DNA of 64,000 bases from Drechmeria coniospora (taxonomy: Eukaryota; Ascomycota; Sordariomycetes; Hypocreales; Ophiocordycipitaceae): assembly GCF_001625195.1 (NCBI RefSeq), contig NC_054389.1:434001-498000 (forward strand), read 5' to 3'. Position numbers and translations under genes: made by a program. Under the pieces are notes generated by a model, which worked only from the letters and a program-made list of their open reading frames with translations, did no database searches and had not been told where the DNA came from. This document shows, in pieces, positions 25,396 through 37,266 of the stretch (its first letter is position 1; each line of letters opens with the position of its first letter).

Positions 25396-26925
25396 ATGCG
25401 GTCGCTTCTGAGTGTCGCTGTTTGCCTCCTGGCGGCGACGGCCGCTGCGGTGAGCACTTCAGGAAACAGGCTGCTCGTTCTCTTGGACAACGTGGCGGAC
25501 AAGGATGCATACAATCACTTCTTTGGCGATCTCACAGGTAGGTTCAAATTTCCCCATGGATGATGATGGATGTGCTAATGGCAAGTCGCAGCCCGAGGAT
25601 ATGATATCACGTACGAATCACCGCGGAACGAGGGCTTGAGGCTGTTCCGCCTCGGACAGCGAAACTTTGACCACGTCATGGTCTTGCCCTGCAAGTTGAA
25701 AGGTGAGTGGAGGCTGCTTGACGAGGCGAAGCTTGCTTGCGTGCGATGCTGATGATGCAGGCCTCGGTCCCAATTTCACGCCCAGCCTTCTCCTCGACTT
25801 TGTCAAGGCCGAGGGCAACATCCTCGTTGCCCTCTCCTCCACCGCTGCCGCGCCCGTCTCCGTCACCGCTTTCCTCGCCGAGCTCGACATCTTCCTTCCG
25901 AGCGAGCGAACGGGGACCGTCGTTGATCACTTCAACTACGACAGCGTCTCGGCCAAGGAAGCCCACGACACTCTCGTCCTTGACGCGCCCGAGGCCGTGC
26001 GGCCCGGTCTCAAGGACTACTTTGAGCTTCCCGGCGTCCTGGCCTTGCCGCACGTCGTCGGTCACTTGCTCGGCTCGAGCCAGCTCATCACGCCGATCCT
26101 GCGTGGGCTCCCGACGGCGTACAGCTACAGCCCCAAGCAGGATCCCGTCGTCGTCGACCCGGATGATCTGTTCGCCGCCGGTCGCCAGCTCGGCCTCGTG
26201 TCCGTCATGCAGGCTCGCAACTCGGCCCGCGTCAGCGTCGTCGGGTCGGCCGAGATGCTGCAGGACAAGTGGCTGGATGCGCAGGTGGCGCGAGGCGGCG
26301 GCGACAAGGTCAAGACGGAGAACCGCGAGTTTGGCAAGCGACTGTCCGGCTGGACGTTCCAGGAGATTGGCGTGCTGCGCGTCAACGGCGTGGAGCACCG
26401 CTTGGTCGGCGACAGCGAGCTCAACCCGCAGATCTACCGCGTCAAGACGGACGTGGTGAGTACCGTTGCATCTCGAGGCCGTGTCCTGCCGCTGACCTGA
26501 CTCGACCCAAGTCCTACAGCATCTCGCTGTCCGAGTACGTCTGGGACAAGTGGGTTCCCTACGTGCTGCCGGCCGACGACAGCCTGCAGCTCGAGTTTTC
26601 CATGCTCTCGCCCTTCCACCGCCTGAACCTCGTACCCTCGGTGACGCAGAGCGGGGCGACAAACTTTTCGCGCGACTTTACGCTGCCGGACCAGCACGGC
26701 ATCTTCAACTTCATGGTCAACTACAAGCGGCCCTTTCTGACGTACATTGAGGACAAGAAGACGGTGAGCGTGCGGCACATGGCGCACGACGAGTTCCCGC
26801 GAAGCTACGTCATCTCGGGCGCCATGCCCTGGCTGTCGGGCATCGCGGCGACGGCGACAGGCTTCGTGTGCTTCGCTGCCGTGTGGATGTACAGCAGCCC
26901 GCCGGCCGTCGAGAAGCGGAAATGA
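25396..26925 (+). CDS. WBP1: Oligosaccharyltransferase 48-kDa subunit (WBP1/OST48)
   Basis: Four exons: 25396-25537, 25592-25702, 25761-26455 and 26512-26925. They encode 453 residues, the usual size for the family. An N-terminal signal peptide (RSLLSVAVCLLAATAAA) precedes the GNRLLVLLDN start of the luminal GIFT-like domain. Other family stretches are FDHVMVLPCK and YPRxxVKTDV-like sequence before exon 4. FPRSYVISGAMPWLSG lies ahead of a C-terminal membrane span (IAATATGFVCFAAVWMY), and the protein ends in a short basic tail, EKRK. It is an ER membrane subunit of the complex that transfers glycan to Asn in nascent proteins. The first intron lies after residue 47. Confidence 0.95.
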
Positions 26926-28688
26926 AGGACGTCGAAAATGACGGATGTGTACAGATACATGGACGAGAATTAAAAAATACGATGTCGGCACGCGTTGCCG
27001 CCATCAGCTTGGAGCGCTGCCTTGCTCGTCATTTCCTCGGTGGCCTGATGTCCTCTTTGGCCAGTGCGAGCGTGCCCCGTGATGGGATCGCGTCTCGCGT
27101 ATAGCCTTTGCTTGATGTTCAGAATTGTGTCGTCTGCACGTCGGCGTCCGTTCCATGAACCCACACCGCCTCGCCGTGCCGGCTTGCTCCCGTCGTGAAT
27201 CATGCTCGGCACGATACGGTACAGTACACTCACCGATGCGGCGGCTCGAGGCAGGGAAAGGCGCAGATATTGATTCGCTAAAGTATGGCGACGACCAAAG
27301 ACGGATGATTCAATCAATGAATTCAAGCTATGGAAAAAAAAACATGGTGATGCCCTCAGATTAGCTCTCTTGTGTTCTCACCGACAACGCGCCGTTGCGG
27401 CTGTTGCCTGCAAATTTGGCTTTTCGGACTCTAGTCATCACAGGGCGTCATCCATACTTTCCACAGCAAGAATGCCATCGCATCCCCAACGGAACAAGTG
27501 ACAAACAGGCGAGGGAAAGACGATGGCCGCTCAGATATCTGTTCGGGGTCAACAGGCTGGGTGGAGGTTCCGTTCCAAGGGGAACTCGAGACATCCAGTG
27601 CCAGCGTTTTCAGTCCGGCAGAGCAGGCTCGTGCCTGGTGCCTTGATTTCATCATCACCGCAGCCAGGGGTTTGAGTGTGCAGCCAAGGTGAAGCGAGGG
27701 AAAGGAAACAGAGGCCGATCCCGATCATACGAAGGGGAGGACATGATCAAAGTCGACGAGGAGAGGACATGATCAAAGTCGACGAGGAGAGGACATGATC
27801 AAAGTCGACGAGGAGAGGACATGATCAAAGTCGACGAGGAGGGGACATGATCAAAGTCGACGAAGCGAGGTCGTGAATCAAGAGACCAGACCAGGGGGGG
27901 TAGGCATTGAGCAGAAAGTGGAGGCGAGAATGAAGAAAAAGGTCGTACGAATACGACGAAGAAGAGATGGGGCCAAGAAGCAGATTGTCCGATCGGGGGA
28001 GGGCGAGGGCGAGAATTTATACCATGGCCGACGAGTGAACCTCTGGTGACGCGGCGAAGCAATTCACTGACCCTCGTCACTGACCGAAGCAGCCGCGAAA
28101 TTGATGATGCAACTGAACGCACTGCTGGACGCCGCACCCAAGCTCCTGGGTCCGAATAGAGACGAAACCTGCCAAGGGGAGCGGCCACAGGAGCGACGGC
28201 GTCGGCCACGTCGGCCAGTCGGCTGAGCAAGCGTGACCAGCGTGCTGTCATGGCATGATGACTGTTGGGCGGTGATGGGAATGATTCAGGGCGAGTGATT
28301 CACATCGAGATTGGTTGCTGAAAAGCAAGTCGAGACGAGGTGGGCGAGGCGAGGTGAGGCGAGGTGAGGTTGAAGATGAAGATTGAAGTTGAGGTAGATT
28401 GAGGGTTTGTGGGAGAAATAGACGAGGCTGCGTCCTACAAGTCAAGTGAGAATGGGAGTACGGAGTAAATACCTCAGTGTACGACAGTGTACGACTTGGT
28501 GCATGGCCGGGACCACGTGAAAGTAAGTACTCACAAGTTCCTTCAAGTACTGCAGTTCCAGGTGTACTTACTTGGCGTGCAAGGTCCGTACCTCTTGCGT
28601 CGTGCGGAGCGCCCAAGATGCAGGCCAATGAGCTACGTGTACAGTCAGCAGAGCAGCCCCACCGGACGACGAGGCTGCAAAAGCAGTC
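26926..28688. other. Intergenic region with a 26-bp minisatellite
   Basis: This is the 3' side of WBP1 and the upstream region of ISY1. At 27737-27866 there are five copies of a 26-bp unit close to GAGGACATGATCAAAGTCGA plus CGAGGA. The remaining sequence has only overlapping low-complexity open frames without recognisable protein features, so I call no gene. Confidence 0.6.
27737..27866. repeat. 26-bp minisatellite x5
   Basis: Five near-perfect copies in tandem. Each contains GACATGATCAAAGTCGACGA. The last copy carries GGGG for GAGG. Confidence 0.9.
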
Positions 28689-29125
28689 GGACAACGTTTT
28701 GGGAGAATCGACGACGACACTCTGTCATTCGCTTTGTCGGCTCGCCTCGGACGAGATTCAAGGAGAATCGACGACGACAACCGGTCATTCATTCGCCTCG
28801 TCGGCTCGCCTCGTCGGCTCGCCCCCTCGGACGACACTCAAGGGTAATCGACGACGACAGCCGGCTATTCCCTTTGTCAGCTCGCCCCCCTCGGACGGCA
28901 TTCAAGGAGAATCGACGACGACAACCGGTCATTCATTCGCCTCGTCGGCTCGCCCCCTCGGACGACACTCAAGGAGAATCATCGACGACACTCGATAATT
29001 CCCTTCGTCAGCTCGCCCCCTCGGTCGACATTCAAAGAGAATCGACGACGACACTCGGGTTATTCCTTTCGTCAGCTCGCTCCCCTCGGACGGCATTCAA
29101 GGAGAATCGACCCGGTCATTCGCCC
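28689..29125. repeat. 60-80-bp minisatellite x7 upstream of ISY1
   Basis: Seven imperfect copies of a unit starting CGGACGACACTCAAGGAGAA, followed by TCGACGACGACA, a GGTCATTC-like stretch and TCGTCGGCTCGCCCC. The array ends about 50 bp before the ISY1 start codon, so it probably lies in the promoter or 5' leader. Confidence 0.85.
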
Positions 29126-29174
29126 GTCGCCTTCTCTCGACGCTTGACACCGCCGACGGCGAAGAAATCTCAGC

Positions 29175-29979
29175 ATGGTATGATGCCCTCGCACAGGTTG
29201 CCGCCTGTGTTCCCGACGTCGCTGATGGTTGGACGTTGCAGGCGCGAAATTCGGAAAAGGCGCAGTCGATGCTGTTTCGCTTCCGCGAAGCGCAAGCGGC
29301 GGACCTCGGCATCATAGACGCAGGTCGCTCGCGGCGGCCGAAGCGCATCACCGAGGTCGACTCGGTGCCGTCGTGCGAGAGATGGCGCGGGCAGGTGCTC
29401 AAGGAGATCTCGCGCAAGATGTCGCGGATCCAGGACCCCGTGCTCAGCGACTACCAGATCCGCGACCTCAACGACGAGATCAACAAGCTCATGCGCGAGA
29501 AGCACATGTGGGAGGTGCAGATCCGGAACCTCGGCGGGCCCAACTACATGCGCGGCGGCGGGCGCGTCTACGACGAGCAGGGCCGCGAGGTGCCCGGCGG
29601 CGGCAAGGGGTACAAGTACTTTGGACGAGCCAAGGAGCTGCCGGGCGTCAAGGAGCTGTTCGAGGCGGCGCGGACCAAGACGGACAAGAAGGAGGAGCAG
29701 CAGCAGAAGGGCCAGGGCACGTGGCGAAACGCCAACGCCGCCTACTACGGCTACGGCCCGGACCAGGAGACGGAGGAGCTGCTGCGGTACGAGGCGGCCA
29801 AGGAGACGGAGGCGCGGGACAACGCGCTGAAGACGACGGCACGCGAGGCGCCCGACGGGTGGCAGGCGCTGCCGGGCGACAGCGGCGACGGCCAGGTCGT
29901 GTGGGTGCTGCCGACGATGGAGCAGGTGCAGGAGGAGCTGCTCGAGCGGCGGCGGCAGAAGCTGCTGCGGCAGCTGTGA
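29175..29979 (+). CDS. ISY1: Pre-mRNA-splicing factor ISY1
   Basis: Exon 1 is only the start codon (29175-29177). A 64-nt intron follows (29178-29241; GTATGA ... TTGCAG), then exon 2 at 29242-29979, giving 246 residues. Splicing produces MARNSEKAQSMLFRFREAQA, the conserved ISY1 start. Other family stretches are WRGQVLKEISRKMSRIQD, SDYQIRDLNDEINKLMREK and IRNLGGPNY, then GGGKGYKYFGRAKELPGVKE. Without splicing no ATG opens this frame, so the ATG-only exon is well supported. The protein belongs to the Prp19-associated spliceosome complex in the nucleus. Confidence 0.93.
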
Positions 29980-30378
29980 GGGGGAGAGACGGCGTCGGCC
30001 GGCAGCACCGATGACATGGCAAGCGTCCTCGATTGCCCGGCCCGGGTTTTTCTTCATTGCTCGTTTCATGTCTTGAGCCAGCTTTCACGGCGTTTGGGAG
30101 TCTAGGGAGAGAGGGTACCGAAGACGCACGCATACCGGCGCACGAAGGCGAGAGGAGACAATCGGATCGATGAGATGGCAAGCGACGAGTGCCATGCGGG
30201 CGAGAATGGACAACCGGATCGACGCGGTGGCCACGTCCGGAGCCCAAGGCGGGGAAGACGGGCGGCCAGGGCAGTCGGGGCAAAAGGCACGGATGGATGA
30301 AATGCCGCCGAGTTCTCGGAAGGGGTCGACATGCATCGCGGGCTCGAAGTGGTTCACGACCACGCACGCTTCGGGCCA

Positions 30379-30508
30379 TGCTGGTATGGCTGCCGCGTAC
30401 CGTGCCTTGGGCATAGTGCGTGTAAGGGCCTTGGTTCTGCGTATGGCTGCTGGTATGGCTGCCGCGTACCGTGCCTTGGGCATAGTGCGTGTTAGGGCCT
30501 TGGTTCTG
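30379..30508. repeat. 69-bp tandem duplication
   Basis: Two copies starting TGCTGGTATGGCTGCCGCGT at 30379 and 30448. They are nearly identical over about 61 bp, ending in GGGCCTTGGTTCTG. Confidence 0.85.
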
Positions 30509-30544
30509 ACGACGATGGCTGTTGCCGATGCACGGAGCGGCGTG

Positions 30545-30760
30545 CCGTCGGATGACACGAAGGGTTGACGGTGAGTGATGGCATCGGTAGGAGAGTCGGT
30601 GTGCGTGCCGTCGGATGGACACGAAGGGTTGATGGTGAGTGATGGCATCGGTAGGAGAGTGGGTGTGCGATGGCATCGGTAGGAGAGTCGGTGTGCGTGC
30701 CGTCGGATGGACACGAAGGGTTGATGGTGAGTGATGGCATCGGTGGGAGAGTCGGTGTAC
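30545..30760. repeat. Interspersed copies of a roughly 60-bp unit
   Basis: At least three copies contain CGTCGGATG(G)ACACGAAGGG, TTGA(T/C)GGTGAGTGATGGC and ATCGGTAGGAGAGTCGGTGT. One shortened copy lies around 30,660-30,690. Confidence 0.8.
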
Positions 30761-30769
30761 GCGTCACGA

Positions 30770-30980
30770 AGAGTACTGGGTAATTACATGTAGGAGAGTA
30801 CTGGGTAATTACATGTACGAAGAGTACTCGGTAATTACATGTACGAGGAGTATGTACATGTTTGTGTGACGAAGGTTGTGACGAAGAGTACTCGGTAATT
30901 ACATGTACGAGTACTCGGTAATTACATGTACGACGAGTACCCGGTAATTACATGTACGAGTACTCGGTAATTACATGTCC
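30770..30980. repeat. GTACTCGGTAATTACATGTA tandem array
   Basis: About eight copies of a 19-24-bp unit, GAGTACTCGGTAATTACATG plus TACGA, with variable spacers. The unit contains the near-palindrome ACATGTA. Confidence 0.85.
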
Positions 30981-33900
30981 GTGTGCACTTGTATGTAATT
31001 ACTGGAGTGCTGTAGTTTGGGGGTTTGCGACACGAAAGGGCTTGCCGTGTCTACTCCGTCACTTGTATGCACTTCCAGTAATACAGTGCAGTGCAGTGCT
31101 GCAGAGCAAGTGTGCAGTACGGTGCCGTGCAGGACAGTGCCGTGCAGGGCGGGTACAGTGTGTGTGCAGTGCAGTGCCGTGCTGGGAGCTGCCGTTGAAG
31201 GAGCGCAGTTCAGTGCCGTAGAGCAAGGGTACAGTGTCGTGCAATGCAGTGCCGGGTTAAAGTCCGGGTAGTTGGTTACGTAACAAAGTCCACATCTGCG
31301 CCTACAGCACTTAAGCAGCCACGGCGGACACCTGGCAATAACATCATCAAGAAGAACACCGATAGATTGATTCTCACGATCCTTGACTCTGCCCCATCTC
31401 ACGATCCTTGATTCTGCCCCATCTCACGATCCTTGATTCGTTGTAACCCTAGTCCGCGCGGACCCCCTTTTTTCTCCGTTGCATCACGAACAGTACCGCG
31501 CAGTGCAGTGCCGTGGAAGAAGCGTACGCTCAAGTACAGCGCCATCCGTGCTGTGCCGAGGAGTACGTGGACGGTGCAGCATTACAGCATACAGCAGGCG
31601 TCCAGCAGACGTACGGTCCGGTGCCGTCCCCGTCCAGCAATACAGGGCGGTAATCACTTGACCAGCACCGAATGGTTGCAGTGCCCAAAGTACGAGGCAC
31701 GCCGGCGACCACCATCGCGTGCGTGTAACGCTGCAGTCCAGTCCAGCACAGCAATGAATTACAGGCTTGTTACAGCACAGCACCAGAGCTACAGCGCCCA
31801 AGCACTAGGTACTTTAGGTGGTACCTGGTAGGCAAGGCCCCGGGAACGACGGCCACCACGGCGACATGCTTTTCCCTACCGTCACCGCATCGACAGCGCC
31901 CCTTGGCGGGCCGCCCCGAGACATGTGTCCGACCCTGCCGTCGTTGGCAAGACGTTGATGGACGAGAAAGCAATGAATGCACGGCAGCGAGATGCTTCTG
32001 CCACTTGGTCCATGGCCTTGCATGTGCGAGGACGTATGCATGCACTGTACTCGAATATACAGAGGGCACCCGAGCAAGTACAAGTCCTTGCGCACCAACG
32101 CATACAACCAGTATCGTTACCGTACGGTGCGTGTCCATGCCGTACCGCACTGTGCCATCAATCGGCCAGGCGCCGTCCATCCATCCGCCAGCCATTCGTC
32201 GTCTTGACCATCTGCCGAGGAGCCGTCCAGCGGGTCTCCTCAGCGAAGAAAACAAACAAACAGTCCGCCGGCCATGGGCAATGCTATATATAAACATGCC
32301 GTGACCGAGTGCGCGCGCAAGTACGTAATTGACGTGCGAGCCGCGGCGTGCAGAACACGAGTAATACCTTTCCATGCGAGTACCAGGTACGGCGCAGGCA
32401 CCACTATTATTCTCCGACCAACGCGCTAAGCGCACAAGCACGGCATGTAGATGTACTTTTACCCGCACTTGCACGATGCTTACCCGCAAGTACTGGTACT
32501 TGCTCAGCGCTGCGAGTGCCTGCAGCTGTGCTCCGTACTCGGTACAGCAAATGTGCTCTAGCCCTCTAACCCACACACACCTAAGTACAGTGCAGGTACG
32601 TACAAGCACGGAGTGTTCCGTAAGTACACCTGCCTACAGTAAGTACAAGTACCTCGCCTACATGTGAGTAAGTAATTACAGCAGTGCAAGTAACACTTTG
32701 CTCTCAGGCACCTAGCCAGCAGGTACCTGTACATGCAGGCGATGCTTCCTTGCCGGCGAGAGTACTGTACATGTACATGGACATGGTGATGAGATACTTA
32801 CACCCAAGTAATACTACAGAGTATCCGTACAGTACTTGCTCACATCTCCCTCTTGTCTCGCCCGCAACGCGTCGTCAGCCTTTGCAACGACGCCAGCACG
32901 TCGATGCCCTCCCGCCCGTCGCTCGACACCGAAGCGGAGAGGCAAGCAAGACGACGCCGTCGAATCTCCCGCCTCGCACGGCCTGGTACGTGGCTGCATT
33001 GTGTGCCGTACGCGAACTCGTCCGAGTGTCGGTGCAGTCCCTGGCAAGTATGCCGTATCATCAAGGTGTCCTTGTTTGCGTACTCGCATGTACTTGCAGT
33101 GCGAGTGCAAGTACACCTACTTGCAAGCACGTACTTGCAGTGTACGAACAGTCCGCCTACGCAAGTACATGTACTTTCATTCCAGCCCAGGCGACTCACG
33201 ACAATACATACTAAAGTACTTACATAGATAGGCACTCACGGTACTGTACTTGCCTGCCAGTGCAGCAATCACGCAAGCACTGTACTCGCGTGCCCACGAC
33301 ACCTGCACTCGTACTGCACTCCGTACACCTCGTTTTGCTCGTATAACACGGCAAGCCTGCGGAAAAATCACACGATGCCATGGGGAGTCGGAAAGAGGAT
33401 ACGACTTGTGCCGGTACCTGTCTGTCCCGGGCACTGGCGCAAGTATGCGGAGTGCCGAGTAATGCTTACTCCGTACCGTGCAGCTGCTGCCATCCGTACG
33501 GTGGAAATCCTCCGCTCGCCGCATGTACGACTAGCATTATTACGCGCTCGCCGTTTCGTCAACGACTCGTCGTCCGTCCCAATTTCCACACCATCCCGTC
33601 AAACAGCAAACGAAATCCCCGACCACGGCGAATCAGGCGTCTGGCCCCCGTCAGGCGCGGCGGACCCTGAAATGAATTGGGCACCCATGTCCCTGTTCGC
33701 CGCCTCATTCGCGGGGAGCAGAGCAGGCGAGCACCGGTGGGGAGCCCAGAGGTTGCAGGGGGCAACGATGGCCACGACGGAGCAATAATAACCGTCGTGA
33801 TTCGAAAGCCGCCCGCCGCTGGCTCCGACGAACCGTCGCCTCGTCCGAATCCTTCCTACCCTTCCCAATCGTCCCATCCTGGCTGGCCTTTTTCCCATGT

Positions 33901-34718
33901 CCCGCCGCTTCCTTGTCTGCTCGTCGTCTCCTCCGTCGTCAGCCTCGACGCGTACGACCAGGTGTACAGTGCGAGTGCGCCGCCGTATTGCCACTGTACT
34001 TGTACCTGCATTGTCGCTGTCAAGACGCCCACGGCTGCAGCTGCTGGCTGTTATTACTCCCTGTACTTGCACGGCACGGCTACGGTATTCATACCTGCAA
34101 CTCCATGTATACTGTACATGAGTCCTTAACTTGCATGCACTTACACTTGCATCTACGTACAGTGCTTGTAGTGGCCTGTCCGGACCTGCGCCTGCCATTC
34201 CCGCAGCCTACCTGCGCCTGCTTGCCGCACGGTGCTTCTACGCCGACGAGTTTGCTCGCATGTAGTGCCGAGTACACCCAAGTACTTGACCGAGCAGCAT
34301 GCGTACTCAGCAGCATCATCACTGCTTGCCCCCCCCTGCGTGCTGGCACCCGCTTGTACCTGCATGTACTGTATAGTACCTGTGAGTACCCCGTAGCCAG
34401 CGCCTGCACTTACACCCACATGTACACCCACAGTGCACCGTCCTCTATACCGTACGGTGCGCCTGCCTACTTACACCCGCTCGCAACATCTGCATCAGCC
34501 GGCCTCGATTCCTTCTTCCTTCCCCTACTCCCGAATAGAATCATCTGATCATCCGCACCATCGGCCTCATCATCAGTACTATCCATCCAAGACGAAGCCG
34601 GAGCAGAGGTCCAAGGCCGACTCCGAGCTCGGCCTCGTCCTCCTCGACGAGGTGCCTGCTGTTGATCGGCACCGACAACACCAAGCCACGAGGCGCCAAG
34701 CACCGACGTCGTGCAAGC

Positions 34719-36198
34719 ATGGTCTCCTTCTTCGGCATCAGGCTCGGCAGCGACAGGAAGAAGTCCCCGTACGCCCCTCGTCTCCTTTCCGTCGTGCCCT
34801 TTCCGTCGTGCCCTTCCCATCGTACCCTTCGCCGTCGTGCCCTTTCCGTCGTGCCCTTCCCGTCGTGCCCTCCCCGTCGTCCGCCTCCCCTTCTCAACAC
34901 CATCGATCGGGACGCGTGTGCTGACCCGGGCCAGGAAGCCCACGAAGCCGCCGAAATGGAATGCCGCCAAGGACCCTCGCCTCGATGACCTCGCTCCTCC
35001 TCGCCGGCCGCCGTCTCGTCCGGGTTCGTGCTCGACCTCGAGGCCGGCCTCCAACTGGCGTGCCGTCTTTCGCAACCCCGCCATGGCCTCCTCGATGCAC
35101 GACCTTACCCAGAGCCCCCGCGGCCTGCAGCACCACGCCTCCGAGTCCAACCTTCGGCCGAGGAGGGCCAGCCTGGTCCTGCCGCCGCCGCCGGGGCCCG
35201 CGAGGGCCAACTGCCCGGGCATCATCTCCCAGCCCGCCTCGCCCGAGCTCGACCCGAACCCCATCGGCGTCGCCTACCCCTCGCCGCCGCCTTCGGACCA
35301 CTCCGGCAGCGCCGCCGTCTCGCCCATGATTCACCATGCCCTCACCTTCCCCATCGCCGCCGTCCCGAGCCCCGTGGCCTTTGCGCCGCGCGCGTCCGAC
35401 GAGAGGCCCCGCGCCCTCCGCGGCGCCCTCGCGAGGCGCGACACCCTCACCTTCCACCAGCCCCGCCGGGAGAGCGTCGCCATCAAGTTCGACGAGGGCG
35501 TGCGGCGGACGCGCCAGGTGGAGGGCTTCAGCGGCAACTTTGCCGAGTTCGACTTTGGCGACATTCTCAAGAGCATCCCCAGGAGCGCCGGCGACGGCCG
35601 AGTCGAGACGGCCTCGGCCGCCGCCCCCGAATCCCAGAGGGGGGAGCCCCCGTCCGTAGGGCCGCGACGCGGCTTCCACGCGAACCGGTCCGGCAACCGT
35701 GCGCCTCCTCCGAAGCCGCTCCAACCCGTGGCCGCCTCCGAGGAGCCGAGCCCGAGTCCTTTCCCGACCCCCGACGAGACGAGGTGCCCGCAGGCGGTCC
35801 CGAGTCCCCTCTTCACCGCCGCCGCCGAGTTCTCGAAATCAAAAGGCCTGCTGCGCGGCCGCAAGCCCGAGGATCCAAGCCCGTCGTTCGACTCGTGGTC
35901 CGACCCCTCGCCCCGCCGCTCGGCCATACCGGCGCCCCTGTCGACGGCCCGCGGCTCGCCCGTGCCCTTCCTCCCCTGCCCGGCCTTTCCCTCGCTCGCC
36001 CATTCCGTTTCGAGCGAGAATCTGGACTTTGCCATTGCCTTTGACGAGCCTCCGAAGCATTCGCCGCTCGTGCCGGAGAGAGCGGCGAGCCCCGTGCGCA
36101 TGGAGGTGAAAAAGGCACCGCCGCGCCTGTCCACGATGCCCTCGGCTACCTGGACGCCGCGGTCGCCCGTGGAGGCCCAGGTCGGCGGTTTCATATGA
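34719..36198 (+). CDS. Pro/Ser-rich fungal protein of unknown function
   Basis: Exon 1 (34719-34768) encodes MVSFFGIRLGSDRKKSP. A 166-nt intron (34769-34934) joins in phase to exon 2 (34935-36198; KPTKPPKWNAAKDPRLDDLA...), giving 437 residues. Visible features are AVFRNPAMASSMHDLTQSPR, NFAEFDFGDILKSIPRSA and a Pro/Ser-rich, mostly disordered body. There is no signal peptide, membrane span or known catalytic motif. I believe this short N-terminus followed by a KPxKxW stretch recurs in Sordariomycete hypothetical proteins, but I cannot name a function. The intron holds a 14-bp minisatellite, and the stop codon lies inside a 103-bp tandem duplication. Confidence 0.75.
34785..34890. repeat. 14-bp intronic minisatellite CCGTCGTGCCCTTT
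   Basis: About seven imperfect copies of CCGTCGTGCCCTTTC inside the single intron of the Pro/Ser-rich gene. They make that intron about three times longer than most in the window. Confidence 0.85.
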
Positions 36199-36348
36199 TG
36201 ATGCCGCTGTACATCTCGTCCAGTATATACACGTCTTCCGCAGGTCGGCTACCTGGGCGCCGCGGTCGCCCTTGGAGGCCCAAGTCGGCGGTTGCATATG
36301 ATGTTGCCGCTGTCCATCTCGTCCAGTATATACATGTCTTCCGCAGGT
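36143..36348. repeat. 103-bp tandem duplication across the stop codon
   Basis: Copy 1 (36143-36245) and copy 2 (36246-36348) both start CGGCTACCTGG and end TCTTCCGCAGGT, and are about 90% identical. Copy 1 includes the last codons and TGA of the Pro/Ser-rich gene. Copy 2 is in the 3' flank. Confidence 0.85.
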
Positions 36349-37197
36349 CAAACCTGGCTCTGTCGTTTCGCCACCGCCGTCGCACCTTGGCGTGGCGTGC
36401 GTGTGTGCACGAAACGGCGATGCAGCAATACCAAAATTTCCATCTCTTTTGTACGACAAAAAGTAACATAGCCAGCAGAGGGGTGGCATCGAAAAGTGCC
36501 TTTCGACTTTGACGCATTTAACCTGGCAGAAGATATCGCCATTATGAGGAATTGTTGGCTTATGTACATTGGATAATGACTAATAGTATCACAACCCTGA
36601 ACAGAACATGATGAGTGCCTTTCGACTTTGACGCTTTTAACCTGGCAGAAGATATCGCCATTCTGAAGAATTGTTGGCATATGTACATTGGATAATGACT
36701 CACAACCCTGAACAGAACATGATGAGGACGCCTCGAGGTGAACAAAACATGCTCCCCTACTCCCCATCAGCTACCATGAAGGATTGAATACTGAACTACC
36801 CATCCACGCCCAACCCAGAACTACAGGTTTCGCAGAAAACCAGCCATCACAGTCAGTGTTGTCTTTCACTACACCTACCACGGTTCTTCGGGTACAGTGG
36901 TTGAATCGGCGACAATGCAGAGCTTTCGTCGGAAACTTGATCGCAAAGCTAGAGTCCTTGTTGTTGCCTACGTCGAAAGGGGAATTGACGTGCCGTCGCC
37001 AATGTGACGACAGCAACGTGCATGCATCGGGGTCGCGTGAATACAAGTAGCATTCTTCAACTCCGACGGACACGGACAATGGATGACCTCTAGATGCGTG
37101 TGCTCATTGATGTGCTCAGCAAGATTGTGTGACCGGACGCTGTGTGTGTTCGACTGGCAGGTGAGTCGCCAGGCCCAGGCTCGAAATGCAGGCACAT
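36199..37197. other. Intergenic region with a 119-bp tandem duplication
   Basis: It lies between the Pro/Ser-rich gene and the end of the DUF6603-type gene. It holds the second half of the 103-bp duplication and a second duplication of about 119 bp (36496-36733). No coding or RNA feature is recognised between 36,770 and 37,197. Confidence 0.6.
36496..36733. repeat. 119-bp tandem duplication
   Basis: Two copies begin GTGCCTTTCGACTTTGACGC (36496 and 36615) and end CTGAACAGAACATGATGAG. They differ by a few substitutions and a short indel (TAATAGTAT) near the end of copy 1. Confidence 0.85.
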
Positions 37198-37266
37198 CTA
37201 TTCAGACAGCATGGCGACCATGACGAACATCTCGATAGCCTCGTGCAGGTCCGGTGCACCCTTGTC

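Larger units (their letters stand above)
29980..34718. other. 4.7-kb gene-poor, repeat-rich region
   Basis: No convincing gene is visible. It contains a 69-bp direct duplication (30379-30508). Several copies of a unit with GGATGGACACGAAGGGTTGA and GTGATGGCATCGGTAGGAGA lie at 30545-30760, and about eight copies of GTACTCGGTAATTACATGTA at 30770-30980. A CAGTGC-rich stretch runs 31085-31250. From about 32,300 to 34,500 the sequence is dense in CAAGTAC/GTACTTG. All six frames give only short low-complexity peptides. Confidence 0.6.
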
